NCBI RefSeq assembly: GCF_002240055.1
Contig: NZ_CP016753.1
Coordinates: 434,001 to 498,000 of the forward strand
Length of the DNA stretch: 64,000 nucleotides
Direction: 5' to 3'
From: Leptotrichia sp. oral taxon 498
Lineage (GTDB): Bacteria; Fusobacteriota; Fusobacteriia; Fusobacteriales; Leptotrichiaceae
Shown here: positions 8,128 to 16,224 of the stretch, piece by piece
Layout of the letters: each line of letters starts with the position of its first letter
How positions within the stretch are numbered: position 1 is the stretch's first letter
Made by a program: the position numbers and the translations under genes
The notes under the pieces: model-generated
What the model was told of the DNA's origin: nothing
The model's input: the letters and a program-made list of their open reading frames with translations, nothing else
Database searches by the model: none

Positions 8128-8886
8128 TTATTCTCCCAAATATGCTGCAATAACTTCTTTGTTTGACTGTATTTCATTTGGAAGCCCAGACGCTATTATT
8201 TTTCCAAAATTTAGCACATAAAGTCTTTCACAAATTCCCATAACTAAATCCATATCGTGCTCAATAAGTAAAATTGCAATTTTAAATTTATCCCTGATAA
8301 AACTTATTGTTTTCATCAATTCCTTTGTTTCATTTGGATTCATTCCCGCAGCAGGTTCATCAAGTAAAAGCAATTTGGGATTTGTAGCTAGCGCTCTAGC
8401 TATTTCCAATTTTCTTTGCTGTCCATACGATAAATTTCCTGAAATTATATTAGCCATTTCTGCCATATCAAAAATATCCAATAAATCCAGCGCTTTATCT
8501 GTAACTTCTTTTTCTTCCCTCCAAAATCTTGGGAGTCTTAGTATAGCTTCAAAAGTATTATATTTCATACTGCTATTAAGTGCCATTTTTACATTGTCTA
8601 GCACTGTCAAATTTTTAAATAATCTAATATTTTGGAATGTTCTTGCTATTCCCAATGCAACTATTTGCGGAGTTGTTTTTTTATTAATACTTGTTCCATT
8701 TATGGAAATATCACCGTCAGTCGGTTTATAAACACCTGTAAGTAAGTTAAATATTGTTGTTTTTCCAGCTCCATTAGGTCCAATCAGCCCTATTAACTCG
8801 CCTTCTTTTATCTCGATATTAACATTGTCTACAGCTCTTAAACCACCAAAAGATATTCCTAAATCAGTCGTTTTAAGTAATGACAT
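8128..8886 (-). CDS. livG: Branched-chain amino acid ABC transporter, ATPase LivG
   Basis: A 252-residue ATPase partner of LivF. Walker A GPNGAGKT (residues 36-43), signature LSYGQQRKLEIA, Walker B LLLLDEPAAGMNP, and the switch histidine in IEHDMDLVMG are present. The AAPAAGMNP-type loop and the insert RLPRFWREE distinguish LivG from LivF. AAGGAG precedes the ATG, and the gene sits 16 bp after livM. Confidence 0.95.
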   Translation of the reverse strand: MSLLKTTDLGISFGGLRAVDNVNIEIKEGELIGLIGPNGAGKTTIFNLLTGVYKPTDGDISINGTSINKKTTPQIVALGIARTFQNIRLFKNLTVLDNVKMALNSSMKYNTFEAILRLPRFWREEKEVTDKALDLLDIFDMAEMANIISGNLSYGQQRKLEIARALATNPKLLLLDEPAAGMNPNETKELMKTISFIRDKFKIAILLIEHDMDLVMGICERLYVLNFGKIIASGLPNEIQSNKEVIAAYLGE

Positions 8887-8902
8887 ATCCTAATCTCCTT
8901 TT

Positions 8903-10021
8903 TTATTTTTTTGAGTTTCTAATTTCTTTAATCCGTTGTTTCGTTTCATGGAAAGTGAATTCTTTTGTTCCAAAAATTCCTTTTGGTCTGAAAATCATTA
9001 AAATAATAAGAATTATTGAATAAATTAAATATCTAAACTGTGAAAAATCTCTTAAAAATTCACTTAACATAGTTAAAATAACCGCTGCGATAACTGCTCC
9101 AGTTATACTTCCAAGTCCACCTAAAACAACCATAACCAAAATTTCTATTGAAAATAAAAATCCAAATTTATCTGGTGCTAAAATCCCAACATTGTGAGCA
9201 AATAATGAGCCTCCTACTCCCGCAAAAAATGCTGAAAAAGTAAATCCATAAAGTTTTACACGATTTAATTTAATACCAATATTCTCTGCCGCAATTTCAT
9301 CTTCTCGAATTGACATAACTTCCTTACCTTTTCTTGAAGTCATAGCCATAACAACTATAATAATTGAAATTACAACAATAAAATACACATTTGAAAATGT
9401 TATAACTCCTTGAGGAATTCCACTAAACCCTGTCGCTCCTCCAAGAAAATCCAAATTTTGAATGATATATTTTACAATTTCTCCAAACGCAAGTGTAATG
9501 ATTGCAAGGTAATCCCCTCTTAAACGAAGCGTACTAGCTCCAACTAAAAATCCAAATATTGCTGCAATAATTCCGCCAAATAGTGAAACTATAAGAAGAT
9601 GCAATGTTGCAGGCAAATGATAATTTACTAATATTTTTGAAATATACGCCGCTGAATATCCACCAATTGCAATAAATCCAGCTTGTCCTAAATTAAGCTG
9701 TCCCATAATTCCAACAGATATATTAAGACTTACAGAAAATAGCACAAAAATTAAAATAGTTATATAAATTCCACGAGTGTAGCTAAAAATATCATTTGGG
9801 TCAATTGTTAAATTTAAAACTACATAAAGTAAGATAATTGAAATAACTGTAACTACATAATTTTTCAATTTAAATTTATTAAAATAATTCAAATTACCCC
9901 ATTTTGGCTGTTCTTTGTCTTTTTTATTTTCTTTATTTTTTATATTTTCTTTGTTTTCAATTTCATTTTTTGTCAAAGTAATTTTTTTATTTTGAACTTC
10001 TTTTTTTTCTTTATTTTCCAT
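8903..10021 (-). CDS. livM: Branched-chain amino acid ABC transporter permease LivM
   Basis: A 372-residue inner-membrane permease with about nine or ten helices; family motifs include NLGQAGFIAIGGYSAAY, RGDYLAIITLAFGEI and GGLGSITGAVIAA. The first about 45 residues are an unusual hydrophilic extension of Lys, Asn and Glu before the first helix, longer than in typical LivM proteins, and probably cytoplasmic. The ribosome site AAAGGAGGAG is upstream of 10021. It lies 34 bp after livH. Confidence 0.94.
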   Translation of the reverse strand: MENKEKKEVQNKKITLTKNEIENKENIKNKENKKDKEQPKWGNLNYFNKFKLKNYVVTVISIILLYVVLNLTIDPNDIFSYTRGIYITILIFVLFSVSLNISVGIMGQLNLGQAGFIAIGGYSAAYISKILVNYHLPATLHLLIVSLFGGIIAAIFGFLVGASTLRLRGDYLAIITLAFGEIVKYIIQNLDFLGGATGFSGIPQGVITFSNVYFIVVISIIIVVMAMTSRKGKEVMSIREDEIAAENIGIKLNRVKLYGFTFSAFFAGVGGSLFAHNVGILAPDKFGFLFSIEILVMVVLGGLGSITGAVIAAVILTMLSEFLRDFSQFRYLIYSIILIILMIFRPKGIFGTKEFTFHETKQRIKEIRNSKK

Positions 10022-10055
10022 TTTTCTCTTTTCTCCTCCTTTCTCTTCTCTATAA

Positions 10056-10952
10056 TTAAACTTTTTCTTTCATATTTTTTCCAAACAATCCATTTGGTTT
10101 AAAAATAAGTATCAAAATTAAAATTCCAAAAACTATTGGATTTGCCCAAGTTGTAAGAAAAGAACCTTTTACATATGCTTCTAAAAGTCCCAATACATAT
10201 CCTCCAACCATAGCTCCAGGAATACTTCCAATTCCACCAAATACAGCCGCAATAAACGCTTTTAATCCAGGAAGCATCCCCATATATGGCTCAATTTGTG
10301 GATAAACAATCGCATAAAGTGCTCCACCAAGTGCACCTAATCCAGAACCAATTGCAAATGTAATAGCGATTGTTTTATTTACATTTATTCCCATAAGTTG
10401 TGCCGCTCCTGTATCTTGAGATACCGCTCTGGTTGCTTTTCCAAGTTTTGTCTTTTTAATAAATAAATTTAGCGCAACCATGCAAATTATAGTGACAACT
10501 ATTACAAAAATAGTAAGCATACTTATTTGAACGACTCCCAAATTTAATTTTTTATTATCTGACAAAAATCCAGGAATATATTTTTGGTCAATTACTTTTG
10601 GTGTAGCTCCAAAGATGATAAGTGCGACACTTTCAAGCAAAAAGCTCATTCCGATTGCTGTTATAAGCGCTGAAATTTTAGGTGCATTTCTAAGCGGTCT
10701 ATACGCAAAAAAATCAATTACAACACCTAAAATAGCACAAAAAACAATTGATAAAAGTATTGCAATTATAAGCGGCATACCATTTGATACAGCAATAAAA
10801 GTTAAATATGCTCCTATCATAAGTATGTCTCCATGCGCAAAGTTTATAAGTTTTACAATTCCATAAACCATTGTGTATCCCAGAGCAATCAGTGCGTAAA
10901 TACTTCCAGTCTGAAGACCGTTGATTGTCTGTTCAATTAAATTTTTTAACAT
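10056..10952 (-). CDS. livH: Branched-chain amino acid ABC transporter permease LivH
   Basis: A 298-residue membrane permease, partner of LivM. Hallmarks are NGLQTGSIYALIALGYTMVYGIVKLINFAHGDILMIGAY-type N-terminal sequence, AVSQDTGAAQLMGINVNKTI and AVFGGIGSIPGAMVGGY. ATG at 10952 fits the GGAGG site; a TTG extension to 10967 would place that site inside the coding region. A hairpin between livJ and livH probably lowers permease expression relative to the binding protein. Confidence 0.94.
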   Translation of the reverse strand: MLKNLIEQTINGLQTGSIYALIALGYTMVYGIVKLINFAHGDILMIGAYLTFIAVSNGMPLIIAILLSIVFCAILGVVIDFFAYRPLRNAPKISALITAIGMSFLLESVALIIFGATPKVIDQKYIPGFLSDNKKLNLGVVQISMLTIFVIVVTIICMVALNLFIKKTKLGKATRAVSQDTGAAQLMGINVNKTIAITFAIGSGLGALGGALYAIVYPQIEPYMGMLPGLKAFIAAVFGGIGSIPGAMVGGYVLGLLEAYVKGSFLTTWANPIVFGILILILIFKPNGLFGKNMKEKV

Positions 10953-11004
10953 TTTAACCTCCTTCAATTATGACTAATTCTATTACAATTTTTTTATTTA
11001 TAAA

Positions 11005-11053
11005 TTAAAAAAGTTCAAAATGGTATTAAGAAAATCCTAGTACCATTGAACTT
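11005..11053 (-). terminator. Intercistronic hairpin between livJ and livH
   Basis: Minus-strand arms 11041-11053 and 11011-11025 (AAGTTCAATGGTA with TACCATTTTGAACTT) form a long stem followed by T6. Such a partial terminator commonly sets the binding protein above its permeases. Confidence 0.7.
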
Positions 11054-11083
11054 AAAAAAAATTATATTTATAAATTTCCTAAA

Positions 11084-12199
11084 TTAAAATTTTTCTTTTA
11101 AAGTAAGTTTTCCATCTTTTACTTCAATAAATGTAACTTTTTTTTCTGGATTTCTATTTTCATCAAATTTCAACGAACCTGTCAATAAATTATCTCCACT
11201 AAAGTTTTTGATTGCGTCTCTGATTGCTTCTTTTGAAGATAAATCTTTTACAGATTTTAGTGAAGTTTCCAAAATAGTACCTGTGTCATATCCAAGTGCT
11301 GCAAACATAATTGGATCAAGTTTATACTCAGTTTTATATGAATTTATAAATTTTTTAGCTATTTCAGAACTGTCATCTGAAGCAAATTGACTGGCAAAAA
11401 TAGCTCCATTTGCGACTTTTCCAAAGTTAGTCTGGATTCCATCCCAACCGTCTCCTCCCATAAATTGAGAATTTATTCCAAGTTCTTTCGCTTGAGTTAA
11501 AATTAATCCTATTGTGTTGTAGTAATCTGGCACAAAAATCATATTTGAATTGTAACCTTTAACTTTTGTTAAAACTGCTCTAAAATCTTTGTCATCGGCA
11601 GTATATTTTTCTTCTTTAATTTGAATTCCTTCTTTTTGAGCTTGTGCTTTAAATGCGTCAGCTAATCCAACTGAATAGTCACTTGTAGAATTAGTCAAAA
11701 TAGTTACATTATTAAATCCTTTTGATTTTGCATATTTTGCAACAGCCTGCCCTTGATAAGGATCGGTATAAGTTGTTCTGAATACAAAATTTTTATCTTT
11801 TGTGATGTCAAAAGCTGTTCCAGTAGCAGTTATCATAGGGATTTTAGCTTGTTCAGCAAGTGGTGCAATAGCTAGAGAAGGTTTTGAGATAACTTCTCCT
11901 ACCAAAACATCAATTTTATCTTGAGAAACCATTTTTTTGAAGATATTTACAGCTTCTTGCGTATCTCCTTTACTGTCAGCTTCAACAATTTCTATTTTTT
12001 TCCCATTAATTCCACCAGCAGCATTAATTTCTTTAACTTTTAGTTTAAATCCGTTCACTGTCGCTACTCCATATTGAGCGACATTTCCTGTAAGCGGTGC
12101 AATAACTCCAACTTTAATAACATTTGAATCTACTTTTTTAGATCCGCAGCTCATTACAAACAATGCCATCATTGACATTAAAAATAATATTTTTTTCAT
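11084..12199 (-). CDS. livJ: Branched-chain amino acid ABC transporter substrate-binding lipoprotein
   Basis: A 371-residue periplasmic binding protein with a lipoprotein signal (lipobox FVMSC, Cys18), so it is membrane anchored. The family opening IKVGVIAPLTGNVAQYG is followed by GINGKKIEIVEADSKGD, and by PDYYNTIGLILTQAKELG in the second lobe. It should bind Leu/Ile/Val or a related amino acid and deliver it to LivHMGF. It is the first gene of the operon, with an unusually long leader (see the entries at 12313 and 12348). Confidence 0.95.
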   Translation of the reverse strand: MKKILFLMSMMALFVMSCGSKKVDSNVIKVGVIAPLTGNVAQYGVATVNGFKLKVKEINAAGGINGKKIEIVEADSKGDTQEAVNIFKKMVSQDKIDVLVGEVISKPSLAIAPLAEQAKIPMITATGTAFDITKDKNFVFRTTYTDPYQGQAVAKYAKSKGFNNVTILTNSTSDYSVGLADAFKAQAQKEGIQIKEEKYTADDKDFRAVLTKVKGYNSNMIFVPDYYNTIGLILTQAKELGINSQFMGGDGWDGIQTNFGKVANGAIFASQFASDDSSEIAKKFINSYKTEYKLDPIMFAALGYDTGTILETSLKSVKDLSSKEAIRDAIKNFSGDNLLTGSLKFDENRNPEKKVTFIEVKDGKLTLKEKF

Positions 12200-12312
12200 A
12201 ATCTCACCTCGTAATTTTTATTAAAAATTTTTTACTTTAAATAAATGCAATTAATTTTTTTATTTAAATTTTAACTACATTTACAAGAAATTTTCTATAT
12301 TTAAAATACTTT

Positions 12313-12321
12313 CCTCCTTTC
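12313..12321 (-). promoter_or_regulatory. Orphan Shine-Dalgarno (STAB-SD-like) element in the livJ leader
   Basis: GAAAGGAGG sits near the predicted 5' end of the livJ mRNA, about 110 nt before the true start codon, with no usable start codon behind it. The same motif stabilises mRNAs in Bacillus by stalling ribosomes near the 5' end. The role here is inferred. Confidence 0.35.
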
Positions 12322-12347
12322 TTTACAAATCATCTCCAGTTTCAACA

Positions 12348-12356
12348 ATTATATCA
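12348..12356 (-). promoter_or_regulatory. Extended -10 promoter of the liv operon
   Basis: TGATATAAT on the minus strand is an extended -10 element; the -35 region is poor. The predicted leader is about 140 nt. Nothing else is evident in the stretch 12200-12518 apart from the terminator at 12424-12468. Confidence 0.5.
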
Positions 12357-12423
12357 TATATTAACTAAAAAATAAATTATTATTTTAATAGTCAAAATAA
12401 AATCCGATTAATTTAAATTTTTC

Positions 12424-12468
12424 AAAAAAAAACTACCACAAATATTTGTGATAGTTTTTATTTTTTGT
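12424..12468. terminator. Bidirectional terminator between the outer-membrane protein gene and the liv operon
   Basis: Arms AACTACCACAAAT (12431-12443) and ATTTGTGATAGTT (12444-12456) form a 13-bp stem with A/T runs on each side. It ends the gene at 12519-13091. Confidence 0.8.
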
Positions 12469-12518
12469 ATATTTTTTAGAGTAAAAAAATTATTTGTTAT
12501 TAGCTATTTTTAGTTATT

Positions 12519-13091
12519 TTAGTTTCCCAAGTTAAAGTTATAACCTACACCTACAGATACTCTTTTATAATTTGCATCTGTTTTATCCCCAGTATTGTCA
12601 TTTTTATATTGACCTTGGTTTTCTTTATACATAACTTCTGCGTTGAAGTTGTTGTAGTTCACTCCTGCTCCAACTCCGTAATAAAGTCCATTTTTAGCTT
12701 TATAATCGTCAATATTCCCATTATTTGCTGAATATCCCAAATCTCCTTTTACATATGGTTTTACAGTAGTCGGAGTGGCAAAGGTATATTTTGCGGTTCC
12801 ATAAACTGGCACCGAATTATAATTTTCGTAATTTTCATTGGCTGAATTTCTAGCTTTCACTTTTTTATGCCATTGATAAGCAGTTCCAGCTCCCACTTCC
12901 AATCCTGGAGTTACTTCATATCTGTATTCTGCCCCTGCTTCTCCAGCTGTAGATTTTGCTTTTTCTGAGCTATTATCATAATGGTATTTTCCACCTAAAT
13001 CATATGCACCTTTTACTTCAACTTTTCCAGCGTTTGCTGCAAATGAAACTATTCCTAAAACTAAAAACAATCCCATAAATTTTCTTTTCAT
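12519..13091 (-). CDS. Outer-membrane beta-barrel protein (paralogue A)
   Basis: A 190-residue protein with a Sec signal (MKRKFMGLFLVLGIVSFAANA), then alternating polar/hydrophobic strands and Tyr/Gly-rich segments such as GAGAGVNYNNF, ending in GVGYNFNLGN, which fits a small eight-stranded barrel. It is clearly related to the divergent gene at 13429: both contain PYVK..LGY/F, then N.GKID/NID, then YYG.GAG..YNNF. ATG at 13091 fits AAGG better than GTG at 13100. A palindrome overlies its promoter. Confidence 0.75.
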   Translation of the reverse strand: MKRKFMGLFLVLGIVSFAANAGKVEVKGAYDLGGKYHYDNSSEKAKSTAGEAGAEYRYEVTPGLEVGAGTAYQWHKKVKARNSANENYENYNSVPVYGTAKYTFATPTTVKPYVKGDLGYSANNGNIDDYKAKNGLYYGVGAGVNYNNFNAEVMYKENQGQYKNDNTGDKTDANYKRVSVGVGYNFNLGN

Positions 13092-13204
13092 AGTAAACAC
13101 CTTTTCTTTCTTTTTGGCAAACTCTAAATTACAATATGTACTAGAGTTTTTCCCTATTTTAATTAAATTAGTTTAGGAAATTTCACTTTCCTGAACTTAA
13201 AGTC

Positions 13205-13232
13205 ATTATACACCAATTGACTTATAAGTCAA
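13205..13232 (-). promoter_or_regulatory. Promoter of outer-membrane protein gene A
   Basis: Minus-strand TTGACT (13227-13232), a 16-nt spacer and TATAAT (13205-13210). The -35 box lies within the 20-bp palindrome at 13215-13234. Confidence 0.6.
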
Positions 13233-13234
13233 TT
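13215..13234. promoter_or_regulatory. 20-bp perfect palindrome, candidate operator
   Basis: AATTGACTTATAAGTCAATT is a perfect inverted repeat covering the -35 box and spacer of the promoter of gene 12519-13091, so a dimeric regulator bound here would occlude polymerase. Each half contains TTGACT. The regulator is unknown. Confidence 0.45.
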
Positions 13235-13347
13235 TTTTTTTTAATATTTTTTCATTAGAAAGAAAGTTCAATTGACTAAAACTGTCTAAATTTCTAATAA
13301 AATAAAACAAATAAAAAATATTTAGAATTAATTAAATTAAAAAGAAT

Positions 13348-13376
13348 TTGACTTGATTTTTAGTTTAAATTATGCT
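13348..13376 (+). promoter_or_regulatory. Promoter of outer-membrane protein gene B
   Basis: TTGACT (13348-13353), a 17-nt spacer and TATGCT (13371-13376), about 50 bp before the ATG at 13429. Confidence 0.6.
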
Positions 13377-13428
13377 ATACTTATTTCTGAAAGTTAGTAA
13401 GATTATAATTAATTGGAGGAGAACGACA

Positions 13429-14088
13429 ATGAAAAAAATTTTAGTATTATTGACATTAGTTGGATCAATCGCAATGGCTCAAGGAAATGTTTATGAATTT
13501 AGAGCAGGTTGGGATTTATATAACAGAGCAAAAGATTCTAACAAAGAATATGAAATCAGAAAGGATGTATTACAAACTGGTCCAGAAGTTTCATTTGAAT
13601 ACAGAAGAGAATTGACAAATAACTTTGATTTAGGAGCTGGAATTGCTTACAAATATAACAATTTAACTGATAAAAAAGTTGAGGTTGATGAAAACAAAGT
13701 TGATGTTTCTATGAAAGGTTTACATTCAGTACCTATTTATGCAACTGCAAGATATAACTTCAGAAATGATTCAGATGTTACACCTTATGTAAAAGCTAAT
13801 TTAGGATTTGCAGTTAACTCTGGAAAAATTGATTTTCAAAGAATTAACACACCTGGAATAGATGAAACTGCTCAAATGAAATTTAAACATGGATTCTATT
13901 ACGGAGCAGGAGCAGGACTTGAATATAATAACTTCGTTGCTGACTTATCATACAATGTAAATACATTAAGAGCTAAATACAACTATAGCTACAACGATTT
14001 ATTAGGAACTAAAAAAGAATCATCAAGCAAAGAAACTTTAAATCATGGAATGTTGACATTAAGTGTTGGTTATGCTTTGAAAAACTAG
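13429..14088 (+). CDS. Outer-membrane beta-barrel protein (paralogue B)
   Basis: A 219-residue exported protein (signal MKKILVLLTLVGSIAMAQG). It has repeated amphipathic strands, the segment KHGFYYGAGAGLEYNNF, and a final LTLSVGYALKN whose C-terminal aromatic/hydrophobic pattern suits barrel assembly. It shares motifs throughout with the divergently transcribed 12519-13091, implying local duplication and inversion. ATG at 13429 follows GGAGGAGAACGACA; the frame extends upstream only through the promoter. Role (pore or structural barrel) cannot be read. Confidence 0.75.
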   Translation: MKKILVLLTLVGSIAMAQGNVYEFRAGWDLYNRAKDSNKEYEIRKDVLQTGPEVSFEYRRELTNNFDLGAGIAYKYNNLTDKKVEVDENKVDVSMKGLHSVPIYATARYNFRNDSDVTPYVKANLGFAVNSGKIDFQRINTPGIDETAQMKFKHGFYYGAGAGLEYNNFVADLSYNVNTLRAKYNYSYNDLLGTKKESSSKETLNHGMLTLSVGYALKN

Positions 14089-14111
14089 TAACTTTTAACA
14101 AATTTTTTATG

Positions 14112-14145
14112 AGCCTTTCTTAAAATTTAAGAAAGGCTTTTTTTG
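14112..14145 (+). terminator. Terminator of outer-membrane protein gene B
   Basis: Hairpin AGCCTTTCTTAAA / TTTAAGAAAGGCT followed by T7. Confidence 0.9.
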
Positions 14146-14166
14146 TTCTTTTAAAATCAATTTTTA

Positions 14167-14195
14167 TTGCTTTTCAAAATCTTTTTTGGTATAAT
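14167..14195 (+). promoter_or_regulatory. Promoter of the HAD phosphatase gene
   Basis: TTGCTT (14167-14172), a 17-nt spacer and TATAAT (14190-14195), 55 bp before the ATG at 14250. Confidence 0.6.
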
Positions 14196-14249
14196 TTTAT
14201 TAGTTAAGTTTTCTTTTTTAACAAAATTTATTTTTTTAAGGAGGTATTT

Positions 14250-15071
14250 ATGAACTTGAACTATAAATTAATTGCAACTGATATGGACGACACTTTATTA
14301 AATAAAGATCAAGAAATATCAATTGAAAACGAAGAATCTATTATAGATGTCCAAAAAAAAGGGGCAATATTTGTACTTGCAAGTGGAAGACCTAGCTTTG
14401 CCATGTTTGAATATGCAAAAAAGCTTCAGATGGACAGATTTGGAGGATATATCTTGGCTTTTAATGGCGGAGAATTGATTAATTTTAAAAATAATGAATT
14501 AGTTTTTCAGCAAGGACTTGACAAAAAGGACATAGAAATTATTTACAATATTTCAAAGAAATTAGATTTAACGATGTTACTTTATCAAGATGACACTGTT
14601 TTTGCAACAAGTGAAGCAACTGAAGCATTAGTTGAAGCCAAACTTTGCAAAATGAAATTCCAAAAATTTGAAGCTTTAAAAGAACTGGAAAAATTTGGTG
14701 TTACAAAAACTGCAAAATGTATGATTGTTGGGGATCCTGAACTTGTAAAAAATGCCGAAAAATATATGAAGGAACTTTACGGAAATGACTATTTTATAGC
14801 AATTTCAAAGCCTATTTTCTTGGAAATTGCAAACAAAAATGTGAACAAAGGAAAAACTTTGGCTAGACTTGGAAAAATTTTGCAAATTAAAACTGAAGAA
14901 ATGATAGCAGTTGGAGATAGTGGAAATGATAGACCACTTTTAGAAACTGTAGGAATGCCTGTTGCTGTGGCAAATGCACCCGAAGAAATAAAAAATTTAT
15001 CAAAATTTGTATCCACTTCAAACGATGAAAATGCTCTAAAAACTGTAATTGATAAATTTTTTGGATCTTAA
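14250..15071 (+). CDS. Cof-type HAD-superfamily phosphatase
   Basis: A 273-residue soluble hydrolase of the Cof/YbjI group. Motif I is ATDMDDTLL (nucleophile D11, acid D13), motif II is VLASGRP, the lysine lies in the cap/C-terminal junction NVNKGKTL, and motif IV is VGDSGNDRPLLE. The C2-type cap lies between about residues 85 and 195. Such enzymes dephosphorylate sugar phosphates, FMN or related metabolites; the specific substrate is not deducible. AAGGAGG precedes the ATG and a bidirectional terminator follows. Confidence 0.9.
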   Translation: MNLNYKLIATDMDDTLLNKDQEISIENEESIIDVQKKGAIFVLASGRPSFAMFEYAKKLQMDRFGGYILAFNGGELINFKNNELVFQQGLDKKDIEIIYNISKKLDLTMLLYQDDTVFATSEATEALVEAKLCKMKFQKFEALKELEKFGVTKTAKCMIVGDPELVKNAEKYMKELYGNDYFIAISKPIFLEIANKNVNKGKTLARLGKILQIKTEEMIAVGDSGNDRPLLETVGMPVAVANAPEEIKNLSKFVSTSNDENALKTVIDKFFGS

Positions 15072-15073
15072 TC

Positions 15074-15115
15074 AAAAAAACCTCTCAATTTATTAAAATT
15101 GCGAGGATTTTTTTT
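15074..15115. terminator. Bidirectional terminator between convergent HAD phosphatase and holB genes
   Basis: Arms CCTCTCAATTTA (15081-15092) and TAAAATTGCGAGG (15094-15106) with A and T runs outside. Confidence 0.85.
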
Positions 15116-16079
15116 AAATGTTATACAATATATTAAAAAAATTAAATAAAATACTTCTGATATTTACATTGTTTCTTACACTATTTTTTATTTCTATTAA
15201 TTTTTTTAAATTTTCGCTATTTAATATAACTTTTGCATTAATGATTATTTTTGCCAAAAAATTTATCAAAAATTCTCTATTTTTTTTAACTTCAATCTCA
15301 AGTTCATTCAACATAAAATATATATTTTCCATATTCCAAAATTTTACTTCTTTTACTAAAAACTCAATGCTTTTGTTATATTTTATCACCAAATCCAAAT
15401 AATTTCCATTTTCTGAATTATAAAATAAATAATTTTGCATTTCAGAAATATTTTTTAAAATATCTTCAACTGTTTTTATTTTAAAAGAAAAACTTTCAAG
15501 CGTTATATTTTTTTCCAAATAATTTTTTTTAAATAACTTTATATCATTTTCATTTCCGTCAAAAAAATCATAAGTTTTTTTATCGATTTCAAGTTCAAAG
15601 CTACTTAAACTTTCTAAGTGAAATTTTATCACACGCGATTTTATTGTTGGAATTATATTTAAGGTTCTTGATAACAGTATAAAATAAACATCCTTAGGTG
15701 GTTCTTCAATCGTTTTTAACAAAGCGTTTGCCGACTCTTTTCTTAAATTTTCCACACCAAAAATGATAAATATCTTTTTGGGCGAATTAAAAGACGATTC
15801 AATTGTTTCATAAATAATTTCTCGAACTTCGTCAATTTTTATATTTCCATTATTTTTATTAATAATTTCAACATCGGGATGGACTAAATTATCAATTTGT
15901 TTTTCAATTTGAAGTTTTGTAACTTCATTTTTTACATCTCGTGTCATCACCATTTTTGAAAAAATTAAGGCGTAGTGAAGCAAATCAACTCTTCTATCGC
16001 CATAAAAAAGATAACTTGCACTCACTTTACCAGTTTTTATCTCATTTTTAAAATTTTTTATAATCTCACTACTTTTCAT
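15114..16079 (-). CDS. holB: DNA polymerase III delta' subunit
   Basis: A 321-residue clamp-loader subunit. The AAA+ core shows HPDVEIIN, KIDEVREI and NALLKTIEEPPKDVYFILLS, then SRVIKF in place of SRC. A Walker A lysine loop is absent, as expected for delta' rather than tau/gamma. The C-terminal collar region is divergent and Lys/Asn-rich. ATG at 16079 is preferred over TTG at 16100, though the ribosome site is weak. No tmk neighbour is present. Confidence 0.85.
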   Translation of the reverse strand: MKSSEIIKNFKNEIKTGKVSASYLFYGDRRVDLLHYALIFSKMVMTRDVKNEVTKLQIEKQIDNLVHPDVEIINKNNGNIKIDEVREIIYETIESSFNSPKKIFIIFGVENLRKESANALLKTIEEPPKDVYFILLSRTLNIIPTIKSRVIKFHLESLSSFELEIDKKTYDFFDGNENDIKLFKKNYLEKNITLESFSFKIKTVEDILKNISEMQNYLFYNSENGNYLDLVIKYNKSIEFLVKEVKFWNMENIYFMLNELEIEVKKNREFLINFLAKIIINAKVILNSENLKKLIEIKNSVRNNVNIRSILFNFFNILYNI

Positions 16080-16224
16080 CTTACGTTTCTCTACTCTCAA
16101 TGGTTAACTTTTATAAGACATATTTAAAAATACAAAAATAAGCCAATAAAAATTTATTTTAATAAAAAATTCTTTTTAACTTTTTATTTACTGACTTTCT
16201 AAAAACTTATTTTTGTATATATTT

